64,000 bases of DNA from Peronospora farinosa (GCA_947646735.1 CANTFK010000129.1:496001-560000); one strand, 5' to 3'. Shown: positions 30,169-42,095, numbered from the stretch's first letter. The notes: generated by a model from the letters alone, not told the origin. Translations and numbers: made by a program.

Positions 30169-32950
30169 CTAACGTGAAGGGAACACCATCACGGGAAAAT
30201 GTGGATGGATGGAAAAATCAAACTCCATCTGTGTCTTGACATCTTGTAAAGACTTCTTCATCTTATTTCCTCCTCCTGTATTCTGGCTGCGTTGTGCAAG
30301 ACGAACGCAATTCGAAATGGACACCTTCAGCAACGACTGTAGCTCCAAACCACGGACAAGTCCTTCACCATGCGTGGTTCCGATGGTATTGATTCCTTCT
30401 TCATTGCTCAGCAATGCCTCTGCATGTGTCCGTGCTGTCTTGAAACACTCCTCAGCTGACCTGTAAATAAGGTCCAGTTCGTACGAAGAAAAGTCGCTGG
30501 TCTGATTAAAGTCCTCGTACGTGAGTGCAGCAGGGTAATGGAGTTTCTGAAAAGCTGCAAAACGATGCTGGAATCGAATCGTGAATGTACTGTACATGGG
30601 AGACTTTACCTCCACCAGCCCTTCGCGTTCCAGTGCCTTAAATAACTGGAAATACGCACGCATTAGACTACGCAGTAACTCCGTGTACTTGATCTCGCGG
30701 AGAAAGCGTGCCTTGGTAGTGTCAGTAGGCCTGCCTATCGGATCTCGAGATTCTGAAATGGCCGTAGCAATACCATTGTGGTGTTTCTTGTGCTTTGTCT
30801 TCGATCTCTTAGACGATTTACTTATTGCAGCTGGTGGTGGCGGTGGAAGCGTAACAGTCTCCTCTTTCAGCTGCTCCATTGCCGGTGGCCCACGACGCTG
30901 AGGCATGACTTCCTTCAGCTTCTGTACGAAAGTCCACGTGACGTTCAAATTTTGGAGACGTGAGCCTTCCAAGTAATCCAGATACCTGCGTTGATAAACT
31001 GTTAGACCACTACAGCGCCTATCAAATTCAAGCGAGAGCACACACACCAGTAGACCGTTCCAAGCTCTGAAGGCGCGTAAAGTTCCATCTCTAACCCCAG
31101 CACCACGTATTGAACCATCAATTGCACCGATTCCTCGAGAGACCAGGCAGTAAAGTATCGCGGGTATGCAGCTTTCTGTGCAACACTCACCAGTGTGAGC
31201 AAATGCAGTGAATGAAGCACAAGTGGCTCAAGACGAGCAACGTACCGGGATCTTCATCTCCGTCGTAAACCTCTCATCTACGGCAGTAGCTTCCGCCTGA
31301 AGTATGCTCCACTCATCCAATAAACCTTCAATTCGCGCACGCTGTCGCGATCGGTTGTGTAAAAACACCTTGAGCGACTCATACACGGTTTCAATGCACC
31401 GGGACGAGTACAGTACGCCCTCCTGCGTCGACAGCAGTACAGAAGGTACCCCTTTCGTTACCATAGTTTCCGACAGCCAATCCATGAAGTTGTATTTGGC
31501 GTAGATTTTACTGTCAGCGTACAGAAAGAGCTAGATTGAATGAGTAAAAACAAGTCAACGTAAGTAGTTTGGCAGTATGAGCACATTACTCAGAAACTTA
31601 CCAATACATAAGATCGCACAACAATTGTGGGTTGCTGCCTAGAAAACTCAGTCAAGAAAATGCGCAGGTCTTCCATGCAATTCCAGTCAGGAGGAGAGCA
31701 ACCAATCACCATTTCTTCCAGCACCTTTTTCATCTGTCCGAGCGTCTCGTCAATTAAGGGCACCTTTATATCACGTGGTGGTGATCCAGATAGAAGCAAG
31801 CGACTGATGCTTGGATCAAAGCCAATGGATTTTCCAGTAAAACACTCCGGGTCTAGCTCAAGCCGTTCAGTAGACATGCCTTCAACCAATTCATAAGCAC
31901 GCTCAAAACATTTCCTGACACGCTGTAAATCCAATGCTCCGTCTGCTAAGCCTAGACACGCATAGGCAGCAAGGAGCTCTCTTCGCAGCTGAACTCGTCG
32001 AATAAAAGCTTCGCACATCAAGGCACCAACCCGAGCGTTCGAACATAGCAATTCATAGCCAGACGCGCTGGCAGTTTCGGTACTGCTCGAACCTTCCCTG
32101 TTTGTCTTTTTGCTGAGCTTCTTCTTTGATGACTTCTTTGACAAAGCAGCCTTATGTTGCGCAAGCAGCACCTCCAGTCGTTCATGTGTCACCTGAAGCA
32201 TCGTATTCAAAGTTTTAACAGACATCGGCGCCAGAACACCAGCATTAAACCCATTTCCGGGTGAAAAATCTTCCTCCTCGTAAATATCGGCACGTAGAAC
32301 AGCATCACGGATCAGATCTGCAGTCTTCAAAGTAGCCAAAACCACAGCACACATGACAAGTCGTAGCGAGTCCTTTGCAGATTTGCCCACATTATCCTTT
32401 ACAAGTCTCCGTACATCCACATCATTTGCTACCAAACTCTCCAACGGCGTTACAAGCTGCGCAAAAAGAGCATTCAGCACGTCTCTGTGCATGTACACAC
32501 TTGTAAGTAACGTCTGCACTAATGGCAGTCCATTCAGCCATCCCGTCTCACAGCAAAATAATTCATCTAATGTAGCCAGTACGTCACGAGCTGATAAAAA
32601 CTCAAGAGGTACAGCACCACTTTCCAATCGAGCTGAAATTGATTGGGGAGGTGCTCCATTCACGAGCATTCCAGAATCCATTTTAGGATCCATAAGTTCC
32701 AATGCCGACATGGAATCAAAGAGTTTAAAATCATCTTCATGCATTAATTGTCCCACTTTTAGTTCCTTTGCTGCAACACTCATCAACTGTCCATACAAAG
32801 TTTAGCATTTAATATCGCTCTTTCTCTCGCATATAGATAATTCAAGTCACACTTACTTGCGTCACATCTCGCCATTCAGCATCAAATGGCGACCGCTGAA
32901 GCTGTAGCTTTGTCTCTATCTCGTTATGAAGTATTCCCCCGTCACTGTAG
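30169..32950 (-). CDS. NAA35: NatC auxiliary subunit NAA35 (MAK10)
   Basis: NAA35 anchors the N-terminal acetyltransferase complex NatC to ribosomes. The N-terminal exon near 32946-32860 reads YSDGGILHNEIETKLQLQRS. The large exon (about 32790-31590) has LMHEDDFKLFDSMSALELMDPKMDSGM, the family hallmark, then AVPLEFLSARDVL. Later exons (31485-31228, 31220-31050 and 31020-30169) complete the helical C-terminus, ending at VMVFPSR. The true start codon lies upstream of 32946 and was not resolved; a small first exon is likely. A serine/lysine-rich insert (KKSSKKKLSKKTNREG) lies near 32100. Confidence 0.88.
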
Positions 32951-34213
32951 CCATCAAAGCAGTCAATTGGTTAGTTCTTTGCTGTTTTACGTGCGTTTTT
33001 GCTGGAACTTTAGCGATAATGTATAGAATAAAAAGAAGCAGAGATAGCACTTGTATATGATTGTATATCGTCGCACCTCATTCTATAACCGTGATATGTA
33101 ATGAAGAGGAAGAGTTCGCCCAGTCAGTCGTATGCTTTTCAGGTTATGAGGTAGTCTAAATGGTGAAATTTAGGCTGTCCTAGACTAGGAATGGCCTAGT
33201 TTAAGTTAGAGACCACAGATGGACAACTTAAACGCTAACTCTATTTGCGCTCTAATTGTAACAATTCGTAGTGGTAGCCGTAATGTGAATCAGTATTGTC
33301 TGTCTTCCCTACCAAACACTTGAGCTCCAGTAGGAGCGATGCCAACGATAACGATTGTCATTACTGAGAGAACGCTCGGTTTATTACTATACTATACGCT
33401 AATAAGTGCCCTCAAGCTACAAAGCTGCAAAAGCTCCTCCATCCAGATCAACGGATACCCAAAAACCTTCATGGCCCGCACACAAAGTCAAGCCGATGGA
33501 TGCAGGCATGCATGCACCTCACGGCTTCTTCTTATGTTCAAATCTTCTTCCTCGTACCCGCGCTGCTGACTGGCTCCCCTTGCAATTTCGTGTCTTTCTC
33601 GGATACCCCTCTTCTTCCTCACCTCCTCCGCCTTTTCACCATCTCGCATCGTCATCACCTCTTCACCCCTCGTTTGTTCCCTTCGGATTGCCGCCTCCAC
33701 CACACATCTTTCAGCGGCATATTGGCCTGCCACCTGACGGAAACAGCCTATGCCACCTCGCAACGTAAACGTGGCATGCTCAAGCTTCTTGCTTTGTCCG
33801 CTTCTTTACCCGCGACGATGACGCTTCGGCAGTAGAGTTGGCTTCACCCTTTCGTCTGGCTCCTGTCAGAGTCCGTCGCTACCGAAGGCAACACACATAA
33901 TTACAGCTTCTGTTAAAACAGAACAGAGATGGATAGACACATAAGTCGAGCCACCTCAATGAACGACACGCCCTAAGAAAACAACACGCAATGAAAACAC
34001 GGCACATGACCACTCCTCATATGTCATGGTGCTCTCGCGCTATTTACCTCGCTAAGCAGCACTGCACAGCTGAAGCGAGAAGGACGCGAGAGACCATTTC
34101 AATCACCATCTAGCTACCAGTGGATAATAAATAACCACGGTATCTCCGGTTTGCAACACATATTCCTCCTTTCTCCCCTTATGTACACGTATGCAAGGGC
34201 AATAATCGATGTT
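32951..34213. other. Intergenic region
   Basis: The first about 150 bp probably contain the 5' end of NAA35. Beyond that, only overlapping low-complexity frames occur at 33339-33835 (S/P/H-rich on plus, E/R-rich on minus), with no conserved motif. I see no supported gene. The stretch also holds the 3' flank of CK2 beta. Confidence 0.5.
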
Positions 34214-35191
34214 TCATTGGTCAGTTTTGCTTACCTGCTGCTGGGTCTTGTCTTCATCCTCGTCCTCTTTTGCAAGGATTGCAAGGCGTCGGCGGTTCTC
34301 GGATTTGTTGTAAATTTTGTAGCCAAACACCCGCGGCACATACAACAATGTAGACGGAGCTGGCTCGAGTTCTCTGTAAGTCAGGAAAAACAGGTGCGGG
34401 AACGTCGTACCGAAATATGCGCCATCAACTGCAAAGAATGGACCATTTGTTAGCTATTCCACACACAAACTTAACAACTAGAGAAAGACACATACTTGTA
34501 GGAGTCTGGTACTCGCTCGCTGGTGTGTACAGATCTCGGCACTTGGGGCAGTACACTTTCATCTCTGATTTCTTCCATTCATCGTGAAGTCCCGCCTGTA
34601 CATTCATATCAAGAAGAAGCCCTTCAATCATCTAGCTACCAAACAATAAAGCTATATATATATATATATATGACAACTTACTGGAACAACCGGATGGCCG
34701 TCACAAAGTGCTCGGGGACACACTCCAAAGTCACCTTCTCGGTACTTCTTCATCTAAACACACAACAGCCACATGAGTCCCTTATCACTTATTCTACATC
34801 ACAATTACATCATTCTAGTACCATAGCATCCAATCCATGAGCTGTAATGATATATCGAGCATGAATCAGGCCGTAGAGCTCGGCTGCATACGCTGGTACA
34901 TCATCATCGTATGGGATGTCTAGAGCCAGTCATTTATTAATGTATCAATTATATTTTCGTTAGTTGTTAATAAAAAAGGGTCACAGATAAAAGCTCAGCC
35001 ACTTCAAACAAACCCGTCATATCGAGAATAATGTTAAGTGCGTCTTGATAATTGCGCACCATGGCACGTAAACCATAGAGGTTGAACGAGTCTTCGATGT
35101 AACTCTGCGCCACCTCGCAGAAGGATTCATTGCCTGAGAGACTACAGAACCACTGTACCCATTTCTCATCCTCTTCTTCGTAATCTGACAT
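34214..35191 (-). CDS. CKB: Casein kinase 2 regulatory (beta) subunit
   Basis: Start ATG at 35191: [20 protein letters not shown], the conserved first helix and FC-containing motif. Exons follow near 34920-34825 ([20 protein letters not shown]), 34750-34680 ([20 protein letters not shown], first zinc cysteine pair), 34640-34500 ([14 protein letters not shown], second pair) and 34440-34214 ([31 protein letters not shown]). All four zinc cysteines and the acidic N-terminal loop are present, so the CK2 tetramer interface is intact. A GTAAGC within the last 20 codons leaves the exact C-terminus open. Confidence 0.92.
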
Positions 35192-35640
35192 ACTAAGTAA
35201 ACAATATCTTGCACTTCCAGACACACACTCGTGACTTTCACTCCGGTCCACCGAGGTGTTTTCTCCTTGTTTTATTTCAGTCCTCTTGGGGGGCTCCCTC
35301 TCTAAAACGATTGAAACTTGATCTAGCGCACTTTAATGTACCTGTACTGAAAGGATTGTAGCATAGCTGCCAATAGTATGATCAGATACAGGCGTGATCA
35401 TTACGATACGGTTAATTTTAAGCCCAAAACTGGGGTTTACCGTGGCATGTTACGCACGGTTTTCACACGACTCAATTCCCCTATTTGGAATAATAACAAT
35501 GTTATTTTCTCATCGTTATGTATATGTACTTGCAATATAAAAATGTTATGTTTCGCACTTGGTTTTTTTCTTGTAGCTGCTTGTGGCTGCGACTTTTTAG
35601 CAAGCGGTAACATGCTACTTGAAATGTATTGGACTTTAAA
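35192..35640. other. Intergenic region
   Basis: A 92-residue plus-strand frame (35378-35656) has one hydrophobic stretch but no recognised domain, and it overlaps the end of UreD on the other strand. I do not call it. Nothing else supported. Confidence 0.45.
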
Positions 35641-36826
35641 TTACCGACTTTCTTGATAAGGTGTAAAACCAATCATCTCTCTTAGTGGCTTCAGCATGGC
35701 CTGGACGTAATTTATGGCTGACTCGGAATCCTGCCCACAGAACCGCACAATCACTGCGTTTGGACCCATCGAACTTGCTGATGCTATAACTCCTGGAAAT
35801 GTATTCGCCGCCGCAAGACGACCTTGAGGCGTGATGTCCCGTGAATGATGGAGTTTCTTGCGGGTGCTAAGCTCGAGCAGTTCATCCATAATGACCTTTA
35901 ACTTGGATCCAACGACTACCATTAATCCCAGCACGTGCATGCCGTGCATGCGCTGACGAAGACTTGTACCTTCTTCGTCTACGTACCAGCAGTGAGTGAA
36001 CACAACATGAAAAACATGCCCACTGAATCATTGCTCGGACAATAAAACGACATTCACGTCATACCGATCAGACGAACACGATCTGTCAGGAGTCGTTCCT
36101 TACCGACAAAAACCTCCGACATGGTGTCATACTCGTTAAAGTCCCAGTGTTCAAGTGTCTCCATACGATTATCACGAATTGAGCCTGTGGTCAAGTAGTT
36201 TCGTTTTCGACCGCTTGTTAACCAGTCAACAAACACCAAATTTGCATCTATCTCAAGATGAAACACTTGCTTTTGTCGATATTTGGCGTGCTCAAAGCAA
36301 GTCACAGGGTCAGGAAGAAACGCCATTGTAGCGTTATTCGCCACTTTGACCGAGAACATCTGCGACACAGATTGACCCTCATCCTCTGACTTGAATACTT
36401 TTGTGGTCGCCTGCGTGCCCAGCACGACTGCAACAACACATCACAGTACCTTAGTCACTTCACAATTCAATGCATTCCATCGCCTTTTCTGGTCTCACCT
36501 GTTGTATCGGGGCCTAGTTCGCATTCGATGACAATGGAATCACCACCAACCAGACCTCCACCGTATCCCAGAATGTACTGAACGAGCCAGTATTATCTCA
36601 TTAGTACTGAACAATGTATGCAATCTTACATAGATTCAATAACACGCACGGTGATGTACGTGTCGAAATTCTGGTGGATCGTTCGTCGCGGGTGCAGGAA
36701 CTTGAGCGGATACGTTGCGTACACGTACGTAGCCGCGGTGCGACCCTCCACGGCTTCGTACTTGAGCTTGCCAGTCGTCCCTCCCTCACTTGTCGTGCTT
36801 GTGTTTATATCAGTCCAATAGGTCAT
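35641..36826 (-). CDS. ureD: Urease accessory protein UreD
   Basis: UreD (UreH) works with UreF and UreG to deliver nickel to urease. Start ATG at 36826 with the usual N-terminal pattern EGRTAATYVYATYPLKFLHP. The next exon (about 36580-36500) reads ILGYGGGLVGGDSIVIECEL, then 36425-36054 holds TTKVFKSEDEG, QVFHLEIDANLVFVDWLTSGRK and EHWDFNEYDTMSEVFVG. The last exon, 36003-35641, has MHVLGLMVVVG and SSMGPNAVIVRFCGQDSE, ending RPL-like PLREMIGFTPY. About 350 residues, slightly longer than bacterial UreD. Its presence implies a nickel urease elsewhere in the genome; none is in this window. Confidence 0.88.
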
Positions 36827-37415
36827 GGAAGTTGTTGCTGTGCTAGTTCTTGTAAGGAGAAAAAGTTCCTATATATATGTTACAGACATAGTAGTTAATG
36901 CATTAGAGCTATGTCAGCTACTGTAAATGTAATAAAAAACAAGCAAATACATGTATTTTCAAAAGCTCCGCTATAGTTTTGCCATCTGACAAAATCGGTC
37001 TGTTGCAAAGCTATTTGTTATTGTCTTTGTTTTCCTGGCTCGCTATCACCACTGTACAGCTAGATATTATTCGTGTTGCCTCCATGCCCCACAAGATGTA
37101 ATATGGTCGCGTTATAGCGTGGATGCTTTGAGCGGCCATCATTCACCACTTTGTTGAAATGATAGCGCGGCTTTTAAAGATGTTGGAGAGACTGTAATTG
37201 CTCGAAAGAAAGTAGTTAGCATCACCGACTGGGTGAAGCTCCACAAGGCACTAAACAAGCCTGAATTATTATTGTACATGATGCCCTGACATCACCTGCA
37301 GCCGCAGCCTTTATGCCGCACGACCACCATCATCTATTCTTGCGATCGATCACCCGAGTGATTCTCATCATTGTCGTAATGCATTCATTTTACAATTAAA
37401 CAAGCCTGTGGCATA
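36827..37415. other. Intergenic region
   Basis: The shared flank of UreD (upstream) and the 109-residue unknown (downstream). No frame, RNA gene or repeat is supported. Confidence 0.5.
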
Positions 37416-37902
37416 TTAATCCTGGATAGCGTCCACGTCCTGAGTAGAGGATCGACATTCGTCAAGGAGAAGACAGGATATTGTCAGTGACAAAACGTGC
37501 CAATTAATGGTAATGTCAACGTGTAAATTGGACAACTTGAGAGCCTTCTCCAACAAGTAAAGGGTACAACAATAATGGCTCTTGAAGCCTTCAACAAAAG
37601 CTTCCAGCTTTTCGATATCTTCTTCTATCTAGGTAGGCAAGACATAATAAAACATGTAGATTTACGCATAGCTTTCACTAATAGCACAGAAAAAACAAGC
37701 TTACAACGTGTCTCACACCTTTGGGCCGGGTCCAGCTAACAAAGGAGTCAGGGACTTAAGTTCTTTCAGCAATCTGAACCTTGGGTCAGGCAGGACCTGC
37801 CAGGTTTCTTTTTATTATATAAAGTCTCTTGTGTACGGTACACATGATCCGATAAGTTTTAACCTCTGTTAAGTTATGGATATAGTCGTCCACCGTACCC
37901 AT
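37416..37902 (-). CDS. Small unknown protein, three exons
   Basis: Reconstructed from splice sites, since no single frame covers it. Exons 37902-37864 (13 codons, MGTVDDYIHNLTE), 37796-37719 (26 codons, VLPDPRFRLLKELKSLTPLL) and 37628-37416 (IEEDIEKLEAFVEGFKSHYC…). Both introns (67 and 90 nt) are GT-AG and phase 0. The 109-residue product is mostly helical and leucine-rich, with alternating charged residues; no family recognised. The start codon is 138 bp from the NAD kinase start on the other strand, so they likely share a promoter. The last 25 residues are less protein-like, and another intron there cannot be excluded. Confidence 0.6.
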
Positions 37903-38040
37903 AACATAACGGAGGGAGCTCTGTATTATCAAAAAGCAATTGTGTCTAAGCGTTGCATAAATAGCTCGACACACATCTTTATAATAAATCTCTATCTGTC
38001 TCTATCACTTGACGTTACGCAAGCACTGTCTGTATCAGGC

Positions 38041-39792
38041 ATGAGCGATTCTTTACGAGACAAGCAGTTCTCTCAGTCCTCCATTGACGCGGCTACTGTC
38101 GCATCATTTCCAAATCTGTCGCCCGTGCACGAAGCCGAGGAGACGAAGCCGCCGGTCATCAACATTACTAGTCAAAACGACGTGGTCAGAATGGGCGTTA
38201 CTGACCGTCAAGACGACGACGATGTGGCCGTTAATTCCGTTGCGCTCATGGACGTAGACGACGAGCAACAGCAGCAAGTGACGATCGATACACGGCTACC
38301 TTCTTACTCGTCGTCTTCAAGCAATGGCTACACACTAGAGAACGATCTGCGTGCCATGAACAATCAGATGAAGCGTGTGTTGGCTTTTTGCGAGACTCAG
38401 CGTGAGAATCCGCTGCGGTTGCAGACCAGGATCATTGACTTGGAGGAACAGCTGCGTCAAGTCATTGCTGAGAAGAATTACTGGATGAAGCGATGCAAGG
38501 ACCTCATAGGTCACCAGCCATCCGCCGTCGAGAGCTCGAAGATGGATCTGCATGACGTTAAGAAATGTCCTCGCAAACGCTCAAACTCGGAGCTCATCGT
38601 GATTGCCGACACGTGGGCACAGCCTGGCCGTGATGGTATTTACAGTGAAGACACTTCCAGCGTCGTGGAGAGCGATGCGTCTTTCGGCTACAGTAAGACT
38701 GAGCTCGTGGACGATGGGGCCGCTATGCGCTCGTGTTTCCGGCTATTGCAGTGCTCAGACGAGCAGTGCGAGGTATTCAACCCCACGAATCGCAACATCC
38801 GTACGCATCACTGCTCGCGTAATAATGTGCAGCTCATGTGGGACGAGCCGCCTAAGTCGGTCCTCATTGTGAAGAAACCCAACGAACCGGAAACGACAGA
38901 CATGCTCGTGCGACTGGCTCCTTGGCTTCATACAGAGAAGAACATTGACATTTTTCTTGAACCTGATGTACATGAAGAGATATCGTTGCCAAACACTAAG
39001 ACATGGGGCAGCAAGCCAGAGGAGTGGGAGGAGTGTCAACGAAGAATTGACTTTGTAATTTCTCTGGGTGGTGATGGCACGGTGCTGTGGGTTTCTTCAC
39101 TCTTTAGCAAGAGCGTCCCACCCGTTTTCTCGCTGGCAATGGGATCACTGGGGTTTCTAACTCCGTTTAAATCTGACAATGTTGTGGAGGAACTTACCAC
39201 TGTCATTAATGGGGGCTTTTACATGTCATTGCGTTCACGTCTTACATGTACCGTGTACCGTGGCGGCAAGGAGCGCAAAATTAGTGGAAACTTGCACGCG
39301 TTGAATGAAATTGTGATCGAACGCGGGTCATCGGGTGCGCTTGTAGAGCTCAACTGCTTCTGCGATGGTCTTGAAGTCACCAAGATTGCTGCGGACGGTA
39401 TCATCATCGCAACGCCAACAGGCTCCACAGCATACTCGCTTTCAGCAGGCGGATCCATGGCCCACCCTTCTGTGCCATCGATGCTGTTCACTCCGATCTG
39501 TCCACATACCTTGAGCTTCCGACCTCTAATTTTCCACGACAGCGCGACACTAAAGATTGAGTTTCCTGCCACCAGTCGTGCGTCAGCGTGCTGTGTCTCT
39601 TTTGATGGCAAAAATCGTGTACATATGAAGCGTGGCGATAGCATAGTCGTCCGTGTCTCGTCCTACCCGCTGCCATCAATATGTCGGGTGAATGAGAACC
39701 AGGATTGGTTTGAATCAATGATAACGAATCTCAACTGGAACCAACGCCGTGCTCAAAAACCCTGGCAACCTCCTGTCACCCGCAAGATTTAA
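38041..39792 (+). CDS. NADK: NAD kinase
   Basis: 583 residues in one exon. NAD kinase phosphorylates NAD to NADP. The ATG at 38041 is preferred to the in-frame ATG at 37876 because the 55 intervening residues look like UTR and overlap the divergent gene. The first about 230 residues are acidic and S-rich with a coil (IIDLEEQLRQVIAEKN). The kinase domain begins near SVLIVKKPNEPET. GGDGTVLWVSSLF is the substrate-binding GGDG motif, followed by PVFSLAMGSLGFLTPF, TPTGSTAYSLSAGGSMAHP and the C-terminal SFDGKNRVHMKRGDS. All family motifs are intact. The long N-terminal extension may be regulatory. Confidence 0.95.
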   Translation: MSDSLRDKQFSQSSIDAATVASFPNLSPVHEAEETKPPVINITSQNDVVRMGVTDRQDDDDVAVNSVALMDVDDEQQQQVTIDTRLPSYSSSSSNGYTLENDLRAMNNQMKRVLAFCETQRENPLRLQTRIIDLEEQLRQVIAEKNYWMKRCKDLIGHQPSAVESSKMDLHDVKKCPRKRSNSELIVIADTWAQPGRDGIYSEDTSSVVESDASFGYSKTELVDDGAAMRSCFRLLQCSDEQCEVFNPTNRNIRTHHCSRNNVQLMWDEPPKSVLIVKKPNEPETTDMLVRLAPWLHTEKNIDIFLEPDVHEEISLPNTKTWGSKPEEWEECQRRIDFVISLGGDGTVLWVSSLFSKSVPPVFSLAMGSLGFLTPFKSDNVVEELTTVINGGFYMSLRSRLTCTVYRGGKERKISGNLHALNEIVIERGSSGALVELNCFCDGLEVTKIAADGIIIATPTGSTAYSLSAGGSMAHPSVPSMLFTPICPHTLSFRPLIFHDSATLKIEFPATSRASACCVSFDGKNRVHMKRGDSIVVRVSSYPLPSICRVNENQDWFESMITNLNWNQRRAQKPWQPPVTRKI

Positions 39793-40181
39793 AATTCGGA
39801 GCTCTCGTCACGACTAAGTTGCTGCATCGTACAGACTGGTAATGGCAGCGCACTACAATGCTTGGCGGTATTATTTGCCTGGCCCTATTGGTAAAATTAC
39901 CACGACACTGTAGTTTCTGCATCCAAGTGCGTAAGTAAAATATTTAAATTCTTTCTTAAGTTGAGCTAGCTATAGTAATATATGAGTGAATGTAAATGAT
40001 CCCTCAAGAGTGTAGGTCCCGTTTACCTTTTTTTGTTTTTCGTGTACTGCACTTCACGTTTCGTATGAGGTGTGGTCCACCTCATCGTTGTCGCTAACCT
40101 TTGCGCACCAGTCAAATAGTGTCTGTTGCAATAGAAAAAGCAGGTTTTGATTGCACAAGTTTTTCGTCAACGTCTTGAGTT
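39793..40181. other. Intergenic region
   Basis: Between the NAD kinase stop and the NOP2 start, same direction. No frame or repeat of note. Confidence 0.5.
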
Positions 40182-42007
40182 ATGGCGAGACTTAATAAGC
40201 GCAAATTAAGCTCTTCACCCGCTGTAAAGACGGCAAAAGCTTTCAAGTATGTAAAGGAAGCGGTTAAACAAGAACAACGTAGTGCCAAGAGCAGCAACAA
40301 GGCGCAACTTTTTGACTCTGAAGAAGAAGAAGAAGAGAAGGACAGTGAAGAAGAAGGACCTGAAGCAGATGACGGGTTTTCAGACGTCAACAAGAAGTGG
40401 CTGAAGCTGAAGAAGAGCACAGACAGTGAGATTGGGAGGAGGAGGAGGAGGAGGAAGAAGAGGAAGAAGAAGAAGAGCTTGATATTGAACGAAAGGCTCG
40501 TCTTTTGGATGAAGAAGAGGTGTTACAGGCTCAAGAAGCTGATGAAGAAATGCGGCTAAATATTGCAAACAATGAGCCATACCATCTTCCAACTGAGGAG
40601 GAGCTAGCAGAGGAAGGTGAAGGTGACAACGACATGTCGGACCCTGCTGATGTTTATCAGCGTATTAAAGATGTGGTAGAAGTTCTGTCACAATTTAGTG
40701 CACGTCGTGAGCCTGGTCGTTCTCGTGTGGACTATATGGAATCACTGGCTAAGGATTTGGCTGGATACTTTGGCTACAACCGTGAGCTCATTGACATGTT
40801 CCTGAAGATGTTCTCGCCTGCAGAGTGTGTTGAGTTTGTAGAGGCCAATGAACAACCACGTCCTCTGGTTATCCGTACCAATACGTTGAAGGCACGTCGT
40901 CGTGATCTCGCACAGGCACTTATCCAACGTGGTGTGAATCTTGACCCTCTCGCCAAGTGGTCGAAAGTGGGTCTGAAGATTTACGATTCACCTGTACCTA
41001 TTGGTGCTACGCCCGAGTACTTGGCGGGTCACTATATGCTACAGTCGGCATCGTCGATCTGTGCTGTGATGGCGCTTGCTCCGCAGATGAACGAGCGCAT
41101 ACTGGATTTGGCTTGCGCTCCTGGCGGTAAGACCACGTACATTGCCCAATTGATGAAGAACACGGGCTCTATTATTGCTAATGATCTGAAGAAGCAACGT
41201 TTGAAGGCGACGGTTGCGAACCTTCACCGTCTTGGCGTGAAAAACACATCGGTGTCGTGTTACGATGGCCGCAAGATCCCGTCACTATTTAAGGGCTTTG
41301 ACCGTGTGTTGCTGGATGCTCCATGCACAGGAATGGGTGTTATTGCTCGTGACCCGTCCATCAAGACGCAGAAGGGTGAGAAGGACGTGCAACGTCTCGC
41401 TCATTTGCAAAAGGAGTTGCTTCTAGCTGCCATTGATGCCGTTGATGCCAAGTCGAAGACAGGTGGATACATCCTCTACTCGACATGTTCCGTCATGGTT
41501 GATGAGAACGAGTCAGTTGTTGACTACGCTCTGCGCAAGCGATGCGTAAAGCTTGTGGAAACTGGACTGGACCACGGCAAGCCGGGTTTTACCCGCTACC
41601 AGCAGCAGCGTTTCCACCCGTCGGTGCAGCTCACTCGCCGATTCTACCCACACGTGCACAACATGGATGGTTTCTACGTTGCTAAGTTCAAGAAATACGC
41701 GAATATAATGCCCTCAGAGGAGAAGGATGCAAAGAAGACAGCTGATGAACTTGATGAGGAGGCTGACGAGGCAAACATGACGAAGAAGCAGCGTGTGAAG
41801 GCCAAGAAAGAACGCAAGCAGGCGGCTGAGGATGTTGAGGCTGAGGTCGTCCAGGAAGACCAGAGTGATGTCGAGGAAGAGGAGACGAAACGACCGGCGA
41901 AGAAGCCGAAACAGGAGATCAAGACCGACAAGATCAAGCAGCACAATGTCAAAGGCAAGAAGCACGGTGGCAAAGGCAAGAAGCCGGGATGGCCGCGCAA
42001 GAATTAG
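40182..42007 (+). CDS. NOP2: NOP2-type 25S rRNA cytosine-5 methyltransferase (apparent frameshift)
   Basis: NOP2 methylates large-subunit rRNA in the nucleolus. The N-terminus from 40182 is lysine-rich, then acidic. At the GA-repeat 40434-40477 the frame shifts by -1: before it the reading is KLKKSTDSEI, after it EEEELDIERKARLLDEEE. So one base appears lost in the microsatellite, or the assembly is off. The rest is intact: SAM-binding LDLACAPGGKTTYIAQLM, DAPCTGMGV and the catalytic YSTCSV, plus the NOP2-specific front region (QPRPLVIRTNTLKARRRDL). The tail is K/E-rich. The stop codon lies in the first unit of a 35-bp tandem repeat. Confidence 0.9.
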
Positions 42008-42095
42008 ACAAGCTGGTGCTAGGAAGGCCGCGCAAGGATTAGACAAGCTGGTGCTAGAAAGGCCGCGCAAGGATTAGACAAGCTGGTGCTAGGAA
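41991..42095 (+). repeat. 35-bp tandem repeat across the NOP2 stop codon
   Basis: Three units start at 41991, 42026 and 42061 with GGCCGCGCAA, differing by single bases. Each includes AATTAG or GATTAG, so each carries the stop codon context in a different frame because 35 is not a multiple of three. The array fills most of the 157 bp between the NOP2 and REV3 stop codons. Confidence 0.93.

Noticed and set aside
33339..33835. Overlapping frames of 76-120 residues on both strands
   Set aside because: Low-complexity composition, no domain, no splice structure; open frames occur by composition.
34655..34672. TA microsatellite in a CK2 beta intron
   Set aside because: Ordinary simple repeat inside an intron; no further meaning seen.
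35378..35656. 92-residue plus-strand frame with a hydrophobic segment
   Set aside because: Overlaps the UreD end on the other strand, no signal of conservation, composition like AT-rich intergenic DNA.
37876..38040. Longer NAD kinase start at 37876
   Set aside because: The extra 55 residues are not protein-like, include the divergent gene's first exon on the other strand, and precede a good ATG at 38041.
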